This document shows positions 32,756 to 43,100 of a stretch of DNA of 62,194 nt, piece after piece. Position 1 is the first letter of the stretch, and each line of letters begins with the position of its first letter. The position numbers were made by a program, and so were the translations under genes. The notes below the pieces were generated by a model. It saw only the letters and a program-made list of their open reading frames with translations, did not search any database and had not been told where the DNA came from. The DNA comes from Phycisphaeraceae bacterium. Its GTDB lineage: Bacteria; Planctomycetota; Phycisphaerae; Phycisphaerales; Phycisphaeraceae. Location of the stretch: the NCBI GenBank assembly GCA_002686995.1, contig NYZC01000356.1, forward strand, positions 1 to 62,194, in the 5' to 3' direction.

Positions 32756-35635
32756 CTACACGAGCGTCTTGTCCGTATCCACCGCGCCGGCGCCGCCGAA
32801 CTCCTCCACGATGCCGATGCGCGGTGACAGGTAGTATCGGGACAGGGCCACGAACCTCCTGAGCACGTCCGCGCACACGATGTCGATCTCTTCGATGACG
32901 TCATGGCGGGCCATTTCCATCTGCTGCCATCCATGCGTGTCGGTCGAGTCCCCCAGAAGAAGCAGAACGCTCGCCTGTTCGCACGTCTTGTGTGGCGCCG
33001 TCATGACCTTCGGCCCGGTGACGGTCGGGGCATACGTGCGCGCGAGCATCGAATGCTCCGGCGTGCCGATCACGATCAGGTTGCGCTCGAACATCTGCGG
33101 TTCGCGATCGAGATAGGACTCCCATCGAATCAACAGCTCGTCGTTGGCGAGCACGGAGTGGAGCACGTTGTGCAGGTTGTACGCCCACTCGGCCTCCTTG
33201 CGGGTCGCGTTCGCGCCGACTGCGATGGTCGTGGGCGCGTTGAGGTCGATCTCGCGCAGGATCTTCACGCCGCCGGGATATTCCACGCTTTCGTAGGGAC
33301 TGCGGTCGAGATCGATCATGTCGGGGCGGAAACTGCGATGGCGCAGGACGCTCCAGCCGCAAATCGTCCGTTGCTCACGATCGTCACGGTACCGGACGAC
33401 GGGAAACACGTGGTAGTAGCCCGGCTTTTCCCGGTCGTCGAGGGTGAGACGCGCCGTCAACGTGCGGCCGTCACGGGGTTCGAGCACGAAGCCTTCGAAC
33501 GCGTCGGGCGCGATGGCGATCTCTTCCGGTCCTTCCATGTTGATCGCCGTGATCGTCAGGCGATGCTCGGAAATGTTGCGCACGGTGAACGAGAGCTCGA
33601 AAGGCGCGGAAGCCGTGATCTCGCCCTCGGCGCACGTCAGCTCGACCTGGTTGATGGGGAGATCCCGCGGCCCGTACTGCTTCTGCAGGTCCCTCAACAG
33701 CGCTCCTTCACCGCGGAGCGTCCGGTCCCATGCCACGAGCTCGTAATGCCTACGGCCGTGCCGCTTCCAGAAGGTGTCCTGGAACCAGCATTTGTAGAGG
33801 TGGGTGATGCCGCGCTCGGCAAGCTGACGACCATAGATCTCGCGGCAGACGGCCACGCGATCCTCGTCACTGAGGTGCGTCAGCCCTCCCCAGCCGGACT
33901 CGGTTGCCATCGGTTCCAGGCCGTGCCGTCCGCAGTAGTTGCCCAGCGAAATCGGGTAGTTGGCCACCTCGAAGGTCTGGTCGAGCTGATCCTCGACGGG
34001 TCGCCATCCGCGGCGGAAGCCCGAGAAGTAGTCGTGGGACGAGAGGCACTGGAAATCGAGCCCGGCATCCCGCACGATCCCCGCGTACGCCGCCATGCCC
34101 TTGGAGACGGTGATGATCACCCGCGTCGACGACTTGTGAAACTCCGCCAGCATCTCCCGGGCCCGGTCCAGGTACGCCGCGTTCACGCCCTGGCAGTATT
34201 CTCCGCTCTCGTGGTCCGCGTAGATCGCCTCGTTCATCGGTTCGTTGAACTCGATGACGTCGGCGAACTCGTGATTCAGACGGTCGACCGCCGCGATCGC
34301 TCCCGGTTCGTAGTCGATGTCCAGACACATCGAGACGCCGTAGGTCCGCGCGGTCTCAAGAATGAATCGCACCATCTCCAGCTCGACGTCATTGCGCGCC
34401 TTCAGGTGGTGATAACGGCACGCCAGCCCCAGCGCGCTCATGATGCGAAAGTCCCTTCGGATCACGTCCCTGAGGCGTCGGCTGCGGGGCAGGGTCAGCA
34501 GGTCGTTCGTCTTGCCCACTGACGTGTCCGTGCGCCACAGCACGAAGTCCTCGGCCAGTCGATCCGGAATGTAGAGCACGCCGAGCTTCGTGTGCCGGAC
34601 CCCGAGATCCACCGTGGGCGTTCGATCCTCCAGCGCGATCCTGCGATAGCCTTCGTAGAGCACGAACTGCCGATCGGCCTCGGCCGCGGTCGTCCGACCC
34701 GACACGTGAAGGCGCATCGCGTATGAGATTCGCCTTCCGGGCGGCGGGCCGACGAACTCGTACTGGCCGTCCGCGTCGTAGCGGGTCTGCGTGTACCGCG
34801 GCCCGGTCAACGAGGTCACGCAACATGCGTCCGAGTCTGACGGGAGCAGGCGGTGCATGGCCATGCGCCCGTTGCATTCGAGGAGCCATTTCCCGTCGGG
34901 CGTCGGCTGGTGCCAGTTGAACGTCTGGTCGTTCATGAGCTGGCACGTCCAGTCTTCCCCGCCAAGCAAGAGCCAGTCGAGACCCTGATAGAGGCGGTCC
35001 GGCGGCTCCTCGAACTGCAGTTCCTGCCTGACGCGCCCGTACAGACGTGATGCCGTGGACGTGATGCCCCGGTCGACACGGACGCGCTTGGCGATCGCCA
35101 TGGTGCGCTGCGTCTGCTGCGAACCCTGGTTCGTGACGCCAATCTCGACGTCGACGAAACCCGCGTGATAGCAACAGACCGTCAGGTCGATCTCGTAGTC
35201 GGCCCATCGACCGGACGAGCGCGATCGGGTGCACACGGCGCCGTGCTGACGGGCGTCCACGGTCATCTCGGGCCACGCCTGATCATCGAGATCGTCCGGC
35301 CGCACCTCGGGGGCGTCGCCCGAGGGGCGGTCGATCAGCCCCAGGGACAACTCCGCGACGAAATCTCCGGACGGAGCGCACACACGAACGACTCCGTTCT
35401 CCACGGAGGCGCTGATGCCGCCGGGGGGACGAGCTTCCGTTTCAGGTCTGCAGGCGATCTCGCTGCCGGCAGGCACGTCGGCCAACAGCACGAGTGTGTC
35501 ATCGATCTGCTGTGTCGGGACGGGTTGCGCGCCGGTCACGTCTCGCGATCGGTGTTCGATGCTGCCTGCGATTTCCGCAGGTATCGTCACCGGTGTCATG
35601 GCGCGAAAGTCGAAGTTGTTTCGCACGATGATCAT
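32756..35635 (-). CDS. clan GH-A-like multidomain glycoside hydrolase
   Basis: A 959-residue protein without a signal peptide. The N-terminal 330 residues are a beta-rich domain; a beta/alpha barrel follows with EFNEPMNEA (E465, the NEP acid/base of clan GH-A) and MATESGWGG (E579, probable nucleophile), plus YKCWFQDTFWKRHGRRHYEL. After residue about 670 an Ig/NEW3-like segment reads ASAPFELSFTVRNISEHRLTI; the last 130 residues may be a small Rossmann-like domain (NLIVIGTPEHSMLARTY). The start ATG 35635 follows GGAG, 16 bases after the stop of the upstream FG-GAP gene. Both catalytic glutamates appear present; the substrate is unknown. Confidence 0.7.
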   Translation of the reverse strand: MIIVRNNFDFRAMTPVTIPAEIAGSIEHRSRDVTGAQPVPTQQIDDTLVLLADVPAGSEIACRPETEARPPGGISASVENGVVRVCAPSGDFVAELSLGLIDRPSGDAPEVRPDDLDDQAWPEMTVDARQHGAVCTRSRSSGRWADYEIDLTVCCYHAGFVDVEIGVTNQGSQQTQRTMAIAKRVRVDRGITSTASRLYGRVRQELQFEEPPDRLYQGLDWLLLGGEDWTCQLMNDQTFNWHQPTPDGKWLLECNGRMAMHRLLPSDSDACCVTSLTGPRYTQTRYDADGQYEFVGPPPGRRISYAMRLHVSGRTTAAEADRQFVLYEGYRRIALEDRTPTVDLGVRHTKLGVLYIPDRLAEDFVLWRTDTSVGKTNDLLTLPRSRRLRDVIRRDFRIMSALGLACRYHHLKARNDVELEMVRFILETARTYGVSMCLDIDYEPGAIAAVDRLNHEFADVIEFNEPMNEAIYADHESGEYCQGVNAAYLDRAREMLAEFHKSSTRVIITVSKGMAAYAGIVRDAGLDFQCLSSHDYFSGFRRGWRPVEDQLDQTFEVANYPISLGNYCGRHGLEPMATESGWGGLTHLSDEDRVAVCREIYGRQLAERGITHLYKCWFQDTFWKRHGRRHYELVAWDRTLRGEGALLRDLQKQYGPRDLPINQVELTCAEGEITASAPFELSFTVRNISEHRLTITAINMEGPEEIAIAPDAFEGFVLEPRDGRTLTARLTLDDREKPGYYHVFPVVRYRDDREQRTICGWSVLRHRSFRPDMIDLDRSPYESVEYPGGVKILREIDLNAPTTIAVGANATRKEAEWAYNLHNVLHSVLANDELLIRWESYLDREPQMFERNLIVIGTPEHSMLARTYAPTVTGPKVMTAPHKTCEQASVLLLLGDSTDTHGWQQMEMARHDVIEEIDIVCADVLRRFVALSRYYLSPRIGIVEEFGGAGAVDTDKTLV

Positions 35636-35651
35636 CAGCGCTCCGGCTTCT

Positions 35652-37643
35652 TCATGAGGCGCTGCCCGGTATGCCTTCGAAGCGCAGTTCCGACGGCTCG
35701 AACAGCAGCAGCGCCCCGCAATCGATGCCGATGAGCATTTCCGGCTCGCCGTCGCCGTCGATGTCCACCATGCAAGGGGTCGGCGTGTGGCGACCGAGCG
35801 CGAGCGGACCGCCATTGAAGGTTACGTCGCGCGCGCGCCCGAATCGCGGCACGGTCGGCGTGCCGATGTTCGCGATCCAGCGGACGGTCGGGACGCGCCC
35901 GTCGGGAACCGGTTCGACCTTCCCGAGAATCGTGCCGAACAGGACGTCGAGCGTGCCCGTGCCGGTCACGTCGGACATCCAGAGCTTGGTACGGCCGGCC
36001 AGGACGCTGCCGCGGTTCTGATGACCGTCCAGCTTGTACGGCTGATCGTCCGGATCGAGAAGGAGCGTCCCCTCGTCGAGGAGCGCGGGATCCGCCGAGT
36101 CGATCTTGCGGTACACGGCCAGCCGGCCTTGCGGATCCAGGGCGATCAGCTCGGTGCGGCCGTCGGCATCGATGTCGGCGATGCAGGGCCGCTGTCGCCA
36201 GACCGTATCGAACGTCCCGTCCCCCTGGCGCAGCCAGACGCCTTCGGCGAGCATCGGCATGCCGTTTCGATCGCGGCCGGTGTTTCGATAGAGGATCATC
36301 CGTCCAAGGCTCGTTCCCAGGATGAGGTCGTCGGTGCCGTCGCCGGTCCAGTCGCCGACGGCGGGGTTCGTATAACCCCAGGACGATTCCTGCGGCCCCT
36401 GCACGTCGCCTTCCGGCCCGGGCGTGATACGGATCGGCTTGCCGCCGGCGAGCAGGGGCACCGGTGCGGCGAAGCGGGGTGACTGCGGGCCGCCCGTGTT
36501 CTCGATGAACTCCACCGCGCCGGACTCGGCGCCGACGATCAGGTCGATGTCGCCGTCGCCGTCCCAGTCCACCGCCGCGGGTACGGAAAAGGTTGGGCCG
36601 TGGACATCGCCGCCGGCGGTCAGGAAGGTCTCCTCGGGACCCAGGATCGGCACCCCGTCGTCACCCATCCCGATGACCGGCACGCAGCCGAAATGGATTC
36701 CGGAGAGCAGGATGATCGTTCGACCGGCCGGGTCCCGGTTGACGGCGGCGGGCTGGCTCTGCCGGGTGACCAGTTCCCACGGGGTTCGGTCAGGTCGGCG
36801 CACCGGTCCGCGATCGACGAACTGCGGCGCGCCGGGCTCGCCGATGTTCTCCAGGTAGATGAGGTTTCCGTTGCACTGGCCGCAGATCAGATCCACATCG
36901 CCGTCGCCGTCCAGGTCGACGGGGCAGGCCGTCGCGACGCCGAAGAACTCGATCGGGAGGCCCTCGGGATCGACAAGCGGAGCGCCGTGCCCTTCGAATC
37001 GCGGTGCCTGCGCGGTCCCGACATTCCTGAACCGATACAGGAACCCTCGTTCGCTTCCCCCGCGCCATTTCCCGTTTTCGTCGAAGCGGGACTTGACGAT
37101 CTCGGACCACGGTGCGTTGTCCGTGCGGTCGCCCACCGGCGGCCAGTAGCCGTCGGGGTATCCGCAGAAGCATCCGCCGATCAGGTCCGGGATGCCGTCG
37201 CCCCCGAGGTCGGCGACCGCCAGGTTCACCGGGCCGACGACGTCGTCGGGCGTGGAGACCTGGCCGATCTGCTCCTTTTGCGTAAACAGGCGCACGCCGT
37301 ATTCGGTTTCACTCGTATGGATCCAGACCGTCCACTCCGGTCCGATGCTCACGAAGCCGTGCGGATATCCGAACCGATCCGCGGCATAGGCCCATCGGGT
37401 CATCTCGGGGCCGCACGCTTCGACGAAAACGGGGCGGGAGAGCAGCGTCGGCTCGTCCGGGCCGCCGACGTGGCGGGTGAAGGCCAGGCGGCCGGTGAGC
37501 CCGCGCTGCGAGAGATGGTCGTATCCGAGCCAGAGCAGGTACTGGGCATCGCCCGCCGCATCCGCGCCGAGGACCATCGCCCGCGAAAGCAGCGCCTCGC
37601 GAAACGGGATGCGGGCGTCGGGTTCGTGTCGGAGCAGACGCAT
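35652..37643 (-). CDS. FG-GAP/VCBS repeat beta-propeller protein
   Basis: A 663-residue protein of FG-GAP repeats, like the propeller of integrin alpha chains. Calcium-loop motifs recur: ADLGGDGIPDLIGG, VDLDGDGDVDLICGQ, VDWDGDGDIDLIVGAE, GDWTGDGTDDLILGT, ADIDADGRTELIA and VDIDGDGEPEMLIGI. Most FG-GAP proteins are exported, but this one has no signal peptide (MRLLRHEPDARIPF). TAGAAT (minus strand) lies at 37664-37669, 20 bases before the ATG. It is the first gene of an operon with the GH-A-like enzyme 16 bases downstream, so it may bind the same glycan or act as a subunit (inference). Confidence 0.85.
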   Translation of the reverse strand: MRLLRHEPDARIPFREALLSRAMVLGADAAGDAQYLLWLGYDHLSQRGLTGRLAFTRHVGGPDEPTLLSRPVFVEACGPEMTRWAYAADRFGYPHGFVSIGPEWTVWIHTSETEYGVRLFTQKEQIGQVSTPDDVVGPVNLAVADLGGDGIPDLIGGCFCGYPDGYWPPVGDRTDNAPWSEIVKSRFDENGKWRGGSERGFLYRFRNVGTAQAPRFEGHGAPLVDPEGLPIEFFGVATACPVDLDGDGDVDLICGQCNGNLIYLENIGEPGAPQFVDRGPVRRPDRTPWELVTRQSQPAAVNRDPAGRTIILLSGIHFGCVPVIGMGDDGVPILGPEETFLTAGGDVHGPTFSVPAAVDWDGDGDIDLIVGAESGAVEFIENTGGPQSPRFAAPVPLLAGGKPIRITPGPEGDVQGPQESSWGYTNPAVGDWTGDGTDDLILGTSLGRMILYRNTGRDRNGMPMLAEGVWLRQGDGTFDTVWRQRPCIADIDADGRTELIALDPQGRLAVYRKIDSADPALLDEGTLLLDPDDQPYKLDGHQNRGSVLAGRTKLWMSDVTGTGTLDVLFGTILGKVEPVPDGRVPTVRWIANIGTPTVPRFGRARDVTFNGGPLALGRHTPTPCMVDIDGDGEPEMLIGIDCGALLLFEPSELRFEGIPGSAS

Positions 37644-37734
37644 GAGGTGAGACCTTGGCTTTGATTCTATCGAAACCGGTCGTGCGACGGCGATGACCTG
37701 CGCGACTCGAAAGCCGTTACGATCGCGATCCCGC

Positions 37735-37750
37735 TACACTCGACATCGTG
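37735..37750 (+). promoter_or_regulatory. putative leaderless promoter (-10 TACACT, 7 nt before GTG)
   Basis: TACACT (37735-37740) ends 7 bases before GTG 37748 and 10 before ATG 37751, with no Shine-Dalgarno sequence. Confidence 0.4.
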
Positions 37751-39250
37751 ATGGCACAACTACGCATCGGCATCGGGCGTTTCTATCACGAATCCAACAG
37801 CTTTTCGACCGTACCGGCCACCGCGGAATCGTTTCGCGCGCCGTCGTCCAACGGCGGCACGGTGACGGGGCCACCGATGCTGACGCAGGAGGATCGATCC
37901 GACGAGGTGACCGGTTTCGTCGACGTGCTGGGCGAAGACGCCGCCGCCGAGGCCGTACCGCTCCTGAACACGGGCACGCTGCCTTCGGGCCCCGTTACCC
38001 CGGATGGCGTGAGGTTCCTCGAAGATACGCTTCGCCGACAGTTGCACCGTGCGGGTCCGCTCGACGGCATCTGTATCGCTCTACACGGCGCCATGAGCGC
38101 CACGGACATTGACGATCTCGATGGTTACCTGCTGGATGTCATTCGCCAGGAGGTGGGTCATGACCTGCCTGTCGTCGTCGCGCTGGACTGCCATGCGGTC
38201 GTGACGCGCCGCATGATCGATCTATCGGATGCAATGACTGCGTTTCGGACGCATCCGCATACGGACCTGGTCGAGACCGGTCAGCGCGCGGCGCGCATCC
38301 TGCTCGACCTGCTCCGGCGCGGCGCGCGCCCCGTCGTCGGTCATCGGCGCCTCCCCATGCTTTTCGTCGACCCGGGGACACTGGCCGGTCCGTTGAAGCG
38401 GATCTTCGAGAAGATCGTTTCGTGGGATGATCGCGACGGCGTCATCTCGTGTTCGCTCTGTCCCTCCTTTCCATACCAGGACGTGCCCGAGCAGGGTTGG
38501 ACGGTCCTGGCCGTGACGCGCGACGACGAAGCCCTGGCCGAGCGCCTGGCGGATGAGCTGGCGGAGGAAGTCTGGTCGATCCGTCACCAGCTGCTGTCAC
38601 CGCCCCTGGTGGCTCCGGACGAGGCGGTCCGCCGAGCCGTCGCCGTCGACGGGGCGCCGGTCGTGATCACCGACTCGGCCGACAACGTCGGCGGTGGAGC
38701 ACCCGGCGACACCACCACGATGCTCGAGATGTTGCTTGCGATGCGTGACCAGGTCGACGGCCTGATCCTCGCCCATCTTCCGGATGCCGGCGCGATCGCC
38801 CGGATCGCGTCGGCAGGGGTTGGCGATGAAGTTCACGTTGCCGTCGGGGCCAGGATGGACACCGCCTTCAGCGAACCGCTGCCCGTCACCGGACGCGTCA
38901 CCTGCGTGACCGGCGGGCAGATCACCAACGACGGTCGATTCGGCAACGACGCGATGATCGATATCGGTGCGGCGGTGTGCCTCGCGGTCGACAACGTCCG
39001 GCTCGTCCTGACCGAGCGCGTGATCATGGGCCCGCAGCCGTCGCTGTTTCGCAAGGTGGGCCTCGAGCCGTTCGACGCGAAGATCGTCATGCTCAAGAGC
39101 ACGATCGGCTACCGGGTGACCTACGGCCACGTGGCGAAGGCGGTCATCCCCGCCGATTGTCCCGGAGCCATGTCCGCGAACATGACCCATTTCGACTTCA
39201 AGCGCGTGCCGCGCCCCATTTTTCCGCTCGATCCGGACGCGGCGTATTGA
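37748..39250 (+). CDS. M81 family metallopeptidase (MlrC-like)
   Basis: A 500-residue homologue of microcystinase C, a zinc-dependent peptidase family also found in sugar and D-amino-acid gene clusters. The N terminus IGIGRFYHESNSFSTVP has the metal-binding HESN; further landmarks are GICIALHGAMSATDIDDLDG, VVVALDCHAVVTRRM, FRTHPHTDLVETG and TDSADNVGGGAPGDTT. The family's metal ligands in these motifs appear present. Start GTG 37748 or the adjacent ATG 37751. The physiological substrate is probably not a microcystin; it may cleave an amide bond in a glycan-linked peptide or amino acid (inference). Confidence 0.9.
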   Translation: MMAQLRIGIGRFYHESNSFSTVPATAESFRAPSSNGGTVTGPPMLTQEDRSDEVTGFVDVLGEDAAAEAVPLLNTGTLPSGPVTPDGVRFLEDTLRRQLHRAGPLDGICIALHGAMSATDIDDLDGYLLDVIRQEVGHDLPVVVALDCHAVVTRRMIDLSDAMTAFRTHPHTDLVETGQRAARILLDLLRRGARPVVGHRRLPMLFVDPGTLAGPLKRIFEKIVSWDDRDGVISCSLCPSFPYQDVPEQGWTVLAVTRDDEALAERLADELAEEVWSIRHQLLSPPLVAPDEAVRRAVAVDGAPVVITDSADNVGGGAPGDTTTMLEMLLAMRDQVDGLILAHLPDAGAIARIASAGVGDEVHVAVGARMDTAFSEPLPVTGRVTCVTGGQITNDGRFGNDAMIDIGAAVCLAVDNVRLVLTERVIMGPQPSLFRKVGLEPFDAKIVMLKSTIGYRVTYGHVAKAVIPADCPGAMSANMTHFDFKRVPRPIFPLDPDAAY

Positions 39251-39298
39251 GCGAGGGTGTAAAGCCCTGGCCGCGGCGGGAATGGCCGCGAAGAGTCG

Positions 39299-39404
39299 CA
39301 GCGCGGGCTGAGGCCGGCAATCCATCTTTGCGCCGGGTCTGGACAATGCGATACCCCCTCCGAACCCCCCCCCTTACAAAGGGGGGGCTTTAATGCGCCG
39401 CTCC
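39299..39404. repeat. C-rich palindromic dispersed repeat, copy 4
   Basis: Collinear with 27418-27514. The right end reads TTACAAAGGGGGGGCTTTAATGCGCC; on the minus strand its TTA supplies the TAA stop and the codons for RRIKAPPL at the end of the LamG protein gene. Confidence 0.85.
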
Positions 39405-40138
39405 TCGCGTTGCGCCCGCGCGGCCAGGTATCGTCGTTTGATCTCGTCGCCGTCCAGCACGCGCTTCCACAGGCGCAGTTCGTCGATGATCGCATCGCAG
39501 GGATCCTTGCCGTCCCGACTGCCGATCCACAGCGTGTCGGGCGCCTTCATGCCGCCTTTCGACCGAGGATCGAAACCCGGCTCTTCCTGGACGAGCACAC
39601 CGTCGATGTATCCGTTGACGTGATAGAGCACGGGTGTCACTTCGTTGCGCAGCAGCTTGAGGCGCCTGCCATCCCCCCACGTCAGGGCCAGGTGGTGCCA
39701 TCGACCCGCCTTCCAGGAGACGTTCTGACCTCGTTTCGTCGTCGAACCGATCGCACCCATGCGAAGAATCCGGCCGTGCAGCACCTGCAGCGGATACGAA
39801 TTGGCAAACGGCGCTCCCGCGTGGATGAAAGCGCGCGAGCCGGCATCGGTCCCGGAGCCATTGGGGCGCACCCACAGCTCCAACGTGCCTTCATGTATCG
39901 GGAAGCGATCGCCGATGGCGTAGCGAATGCCGTGGCCGTGGTTCAGGGCCGTGAATCCCCGTCCGACGAAGCCGCGCACGAAGTGCCCGCCTTTAACCGT
40001 GGCGCCGCTCCCGACGAGAAGCGTTCGATCTTCGAACGGTTCGTGAAGCACGAGGTCTCCGTGGTCGGGCGCTGCTTCACCGAGCGTCGCCGAAGCCATA
40101 GCACCGAGCATGATCACGCCGACGCAATGCCGCATCAT
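39374..40138 (-). CDS. secreted LamG/ConA-like lectin domain protein
   Basis: A 254-residue exported protein: signal peptide MMRHCVGVIMLGAMASATLG, then a single concanavalin A-like (LamG) domain with IRYAIGDRFPIHEGTLELWV, WKAGRWHHLALTWGDGRRLK, YIDGVLVQEEPG and AIIDELRLWKRVLDGDEIKR, the consensus 'IDELRI..R.Ls..EI'. It is the last gene of a three-gene operon and overlaps the giant PcRGLX-like gene by 4 bases. The C-terminal codons come from a dispersed repeat, so the natural end may have been altered by its insertion. Confidence 0.85.
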   Translation of the reverse strand: MMRHCVGVIMLGAMASATLGEAAPDHGDLVLHEPFEDRTLLVGSGATVKGGHFVRGFVGRGFTALNHGHGIRYAIGDRFPIHEGTLELWVRPNGSGTDAGSRAFIHAGAPFANSYPLQVLHGRILRMGAIGSTTKRGQNVSWKAGRWHHLALTWGDGRRLKLLRNEVTPVLYHVNGYIDGVLVQEEPGFDPRSKGGMKAPDTLWIGSRDGKDPCDAIIDELRLWKRVLDGDEIKRRYLAARAQREERRIKAPPL

Positions 40139-43100
40139 GGCCGCACCTCCGTTTCGCCGGGCGGTTGCCAGTTGGGATCGTGGGTCAGTACAAGCCGGTC
40201 GAGATCGACGTAAGCGATCCGGTTGACCAGCTCGACGTAGTGCGGGCCGGGGTCAAGCGAAACCGACGACGCGGCGCGGAGCCAGTGCCACTTCTCGCGA
40301 TCGTGCCCCGGCGGATCGACGAGCGGCACGGTGTCATGGTCACGATCGATATTGAAGTCGACGCGGTATTCCGCGTCCGTGCCCAGGTCGCGCACGTTGA
40401 AGGTGGGGGGCCATCGCACGAGCGTCCAGATGAAATAATCAGCCTTGCGGTCGGCGGTGAAGCCCCACGTGCAGCGTGCCTGCGCACTGGCCATGCACCT
40501 GAGGAAGAATCCCCCGGACGCGGCTTGCTCCATCGTGACTATGCGCCCGGCTCCGCGAACATCGGGGCGCTCTGCTTCCAGCGCGATCGTGTCCCCCGTC
40601 GCGCTGACGCCGATTCGAACCGGCCGGCGCACTTCACTGCGGCTCCAGGCCGGACCGCCGCCGAAAGAGCCCAGGATGTGCGACGTGGTCGCCGCCGTCG
40701 GCGCCAGCCCCGTCGCGACGAGCGCCATGCGCACCTGCACGCGCTCGCCGGGTTGCAGCGACGTACTGACCGATGTGGGCACCGAACGCACGCCGGCTGG
40801 CAGCGCCGCCCAGTGAATCCGGCCGCGCAGGGTCGAATCGGATTGGTTGTGCACCACGGCGTCGATCGACTGTCGCGCTCCGGCCGACAGCGCCACCTGC
40901 TCCTGCGCGCATTGAAGGGCAACCTGGTTCGCGGCTTTCCGTGCGCGGATCGTGAACCGCGTCTCGTCGGCGCTCTCGGCCGGCGCGACCAGCAGGTGCT
41001 GGCGACGGTCGACGCGGACTGCCGGCGGCAATGAGGCCCATTCCACCGGAACGCGCAGCGCCGGCGTGCGCGGATTGGCGAGTTCGACGTCGACGGTCTC
41101 CGGGCGGTCACCTGCCAGTTCGACGCCTTGTGGCACGATGAACATCGCCGCGAAGCCGTCCGGAATCAGGGCCATGAGATCGGCGGCGGCCTCGCTGCCG
41201 CCGGCAAACTCGAGGACGTGCCGTCCGCTTGAAAGCGCGACTGCGGGAGATGCCCCCCGCCAGCGCCAGGACGCGTGCCGGTCCTCCGAACTCACGGATA
41301 ACCATGGCCCGCCGTCGATCCGGAATCGAATCGGCTGCGATTTCGGGTCGAGCCTGACGCGTACCGCCAACCGGTATTCGCCGTCTTCGGCGAGGGAGAA
41401 CGACAGGCGATTGGGACGATTCGAATCGGGCGATTCGCCGAACCGCACGCAGGCGGCGCCCGACGCGAGTGGATCCGCTTCGATTTCGACATCGGGTGCC
41501 AGCCACTCCGGCTCGTCCAGTTCGAAGGCGCGAATGCTCCGGACGGACCGACCGTTCAACCGCGATAGCTGCACCGCGTGCCTGCCCATGACGGGACGTT
41601 CCGCAACCGTAAGGCGATAGCCCGGCCGCGAATCCGCCCCGGCGGCGTCGGATCGAATCAGCCAGGCTCGTGGTCCGCGCGGCAGCCAGGGGGACATCAT
41701 GCTCATGGCGGCAGGCATGCGCTTCGTGGTGAACGCCATTTGCTTGGGGTTGCTCGAACCGTAAATCCGCTGGCCGAAAATCCTGTCCGCGCGAGTCAGG
41801 AAACGATCGTCGCGAGTGAGCTCGAATGCCATCGCCAGCACTTCGACGACCCACGGAAACGAAGTATGGCGCGTGACCTGCGTCGGCGTGAAGTCATCGA
41901 GGACGCGCTCCGCGTACTGAATGATCGCCTCGCGGCAGCGCGGGTCGCCGGTGACGCGGAAGTATTCAATCACCGACAGGCCGACGACCTGCATCATCCA
42001 GCCGCGGCCTTCGGTGAGATCCCGCTGTATCTCGTGGTACGGCCACTCTCCCGAGACCGGGCTGTCGAGAAAGCCTTCGATGTAGTGTCGCGCCGCTTCC
42101 AGGTATCGCTGGTCCCACGTGTCGGCGTACAGGGACACGAACGCCAGTGCGGGCCAGCCGTATCCGCGATGCATCTCCACGGCCGGCGGCAGCGTCTTGC
42201 GCAGCTTGAACCTCCCGTGGCTCATCGCGACCTCGGTGGCCCGCCGGTCAGCGAAGAGATGTCCGAAAGCCAGCAATCCGTCGATCCACGCGTGCCCGCC
42301 GGCGCCCGCTTTCTGGCCGACGTGCTCGGGGCCGTGCGCGTACTGGGCCCCGGCGCGATGAGCCGGGAAGTGCACGTGATCGATATCCATCCAGTGTCGG
42401 CCGGCGATCTCGGCTTCGTGGAACCATGGTCGCGTGCCGCGCCGCGCGAACTCGTGCACGAAGGTCAGGGTGCCGTCGTACTCGAGGTTGATCCACGCAT
42501 TGCCCTCCGGATCGTCCCAGTTGCTCCAGTTGCGGATGCCTCCGCTGGCCGTCGACGCGCGATAGGCGCCGCAGAACGAGTCGCCATAGTCGCGCATCCC
42601 GTAGTGCCGCTGCGGCAACAGGTTTCGACGACGGTTGACATAGGACGCCAACCCGTCGTCCATGCTCGATTCGTAGGGACGAAACAGATCGGGATTGAAC
42701 GCGCCGACCTCGCCCAGTGCCTTCGTGGATTGGACCCAGGCGGGAGGCGTCGGCGCGATCAGCGGGTGCTCGAAGGCCGCCGCCACCCGTGACGCCGCCA
42801 CCGAACCGCTCTGACCCGGGTGGAAGTGGAACAGCACCTCGTGACGCTTGGCCATTCCCCGGTAACAGTCGAAATGGGGCTGGCTGCGCTGCGGCCATAA
42901 CTCGAGAATCGCCGTCGTCCCGTGCGTGATCAGGCTCTTGGGTTGTTGCTGCCAGCCGTGGCGCACGGCGACAGTCATCCCGAACCGATCGTCGCCGAGA
43001 TGCATCCAGCCCCCGAAGCGCCTGCCCTTCGCGATCGGACGATCGGACTCGTACAGTCGGAACCGGTCATGCGCGGACTGGAAGATCTCGACGGGCGCGC

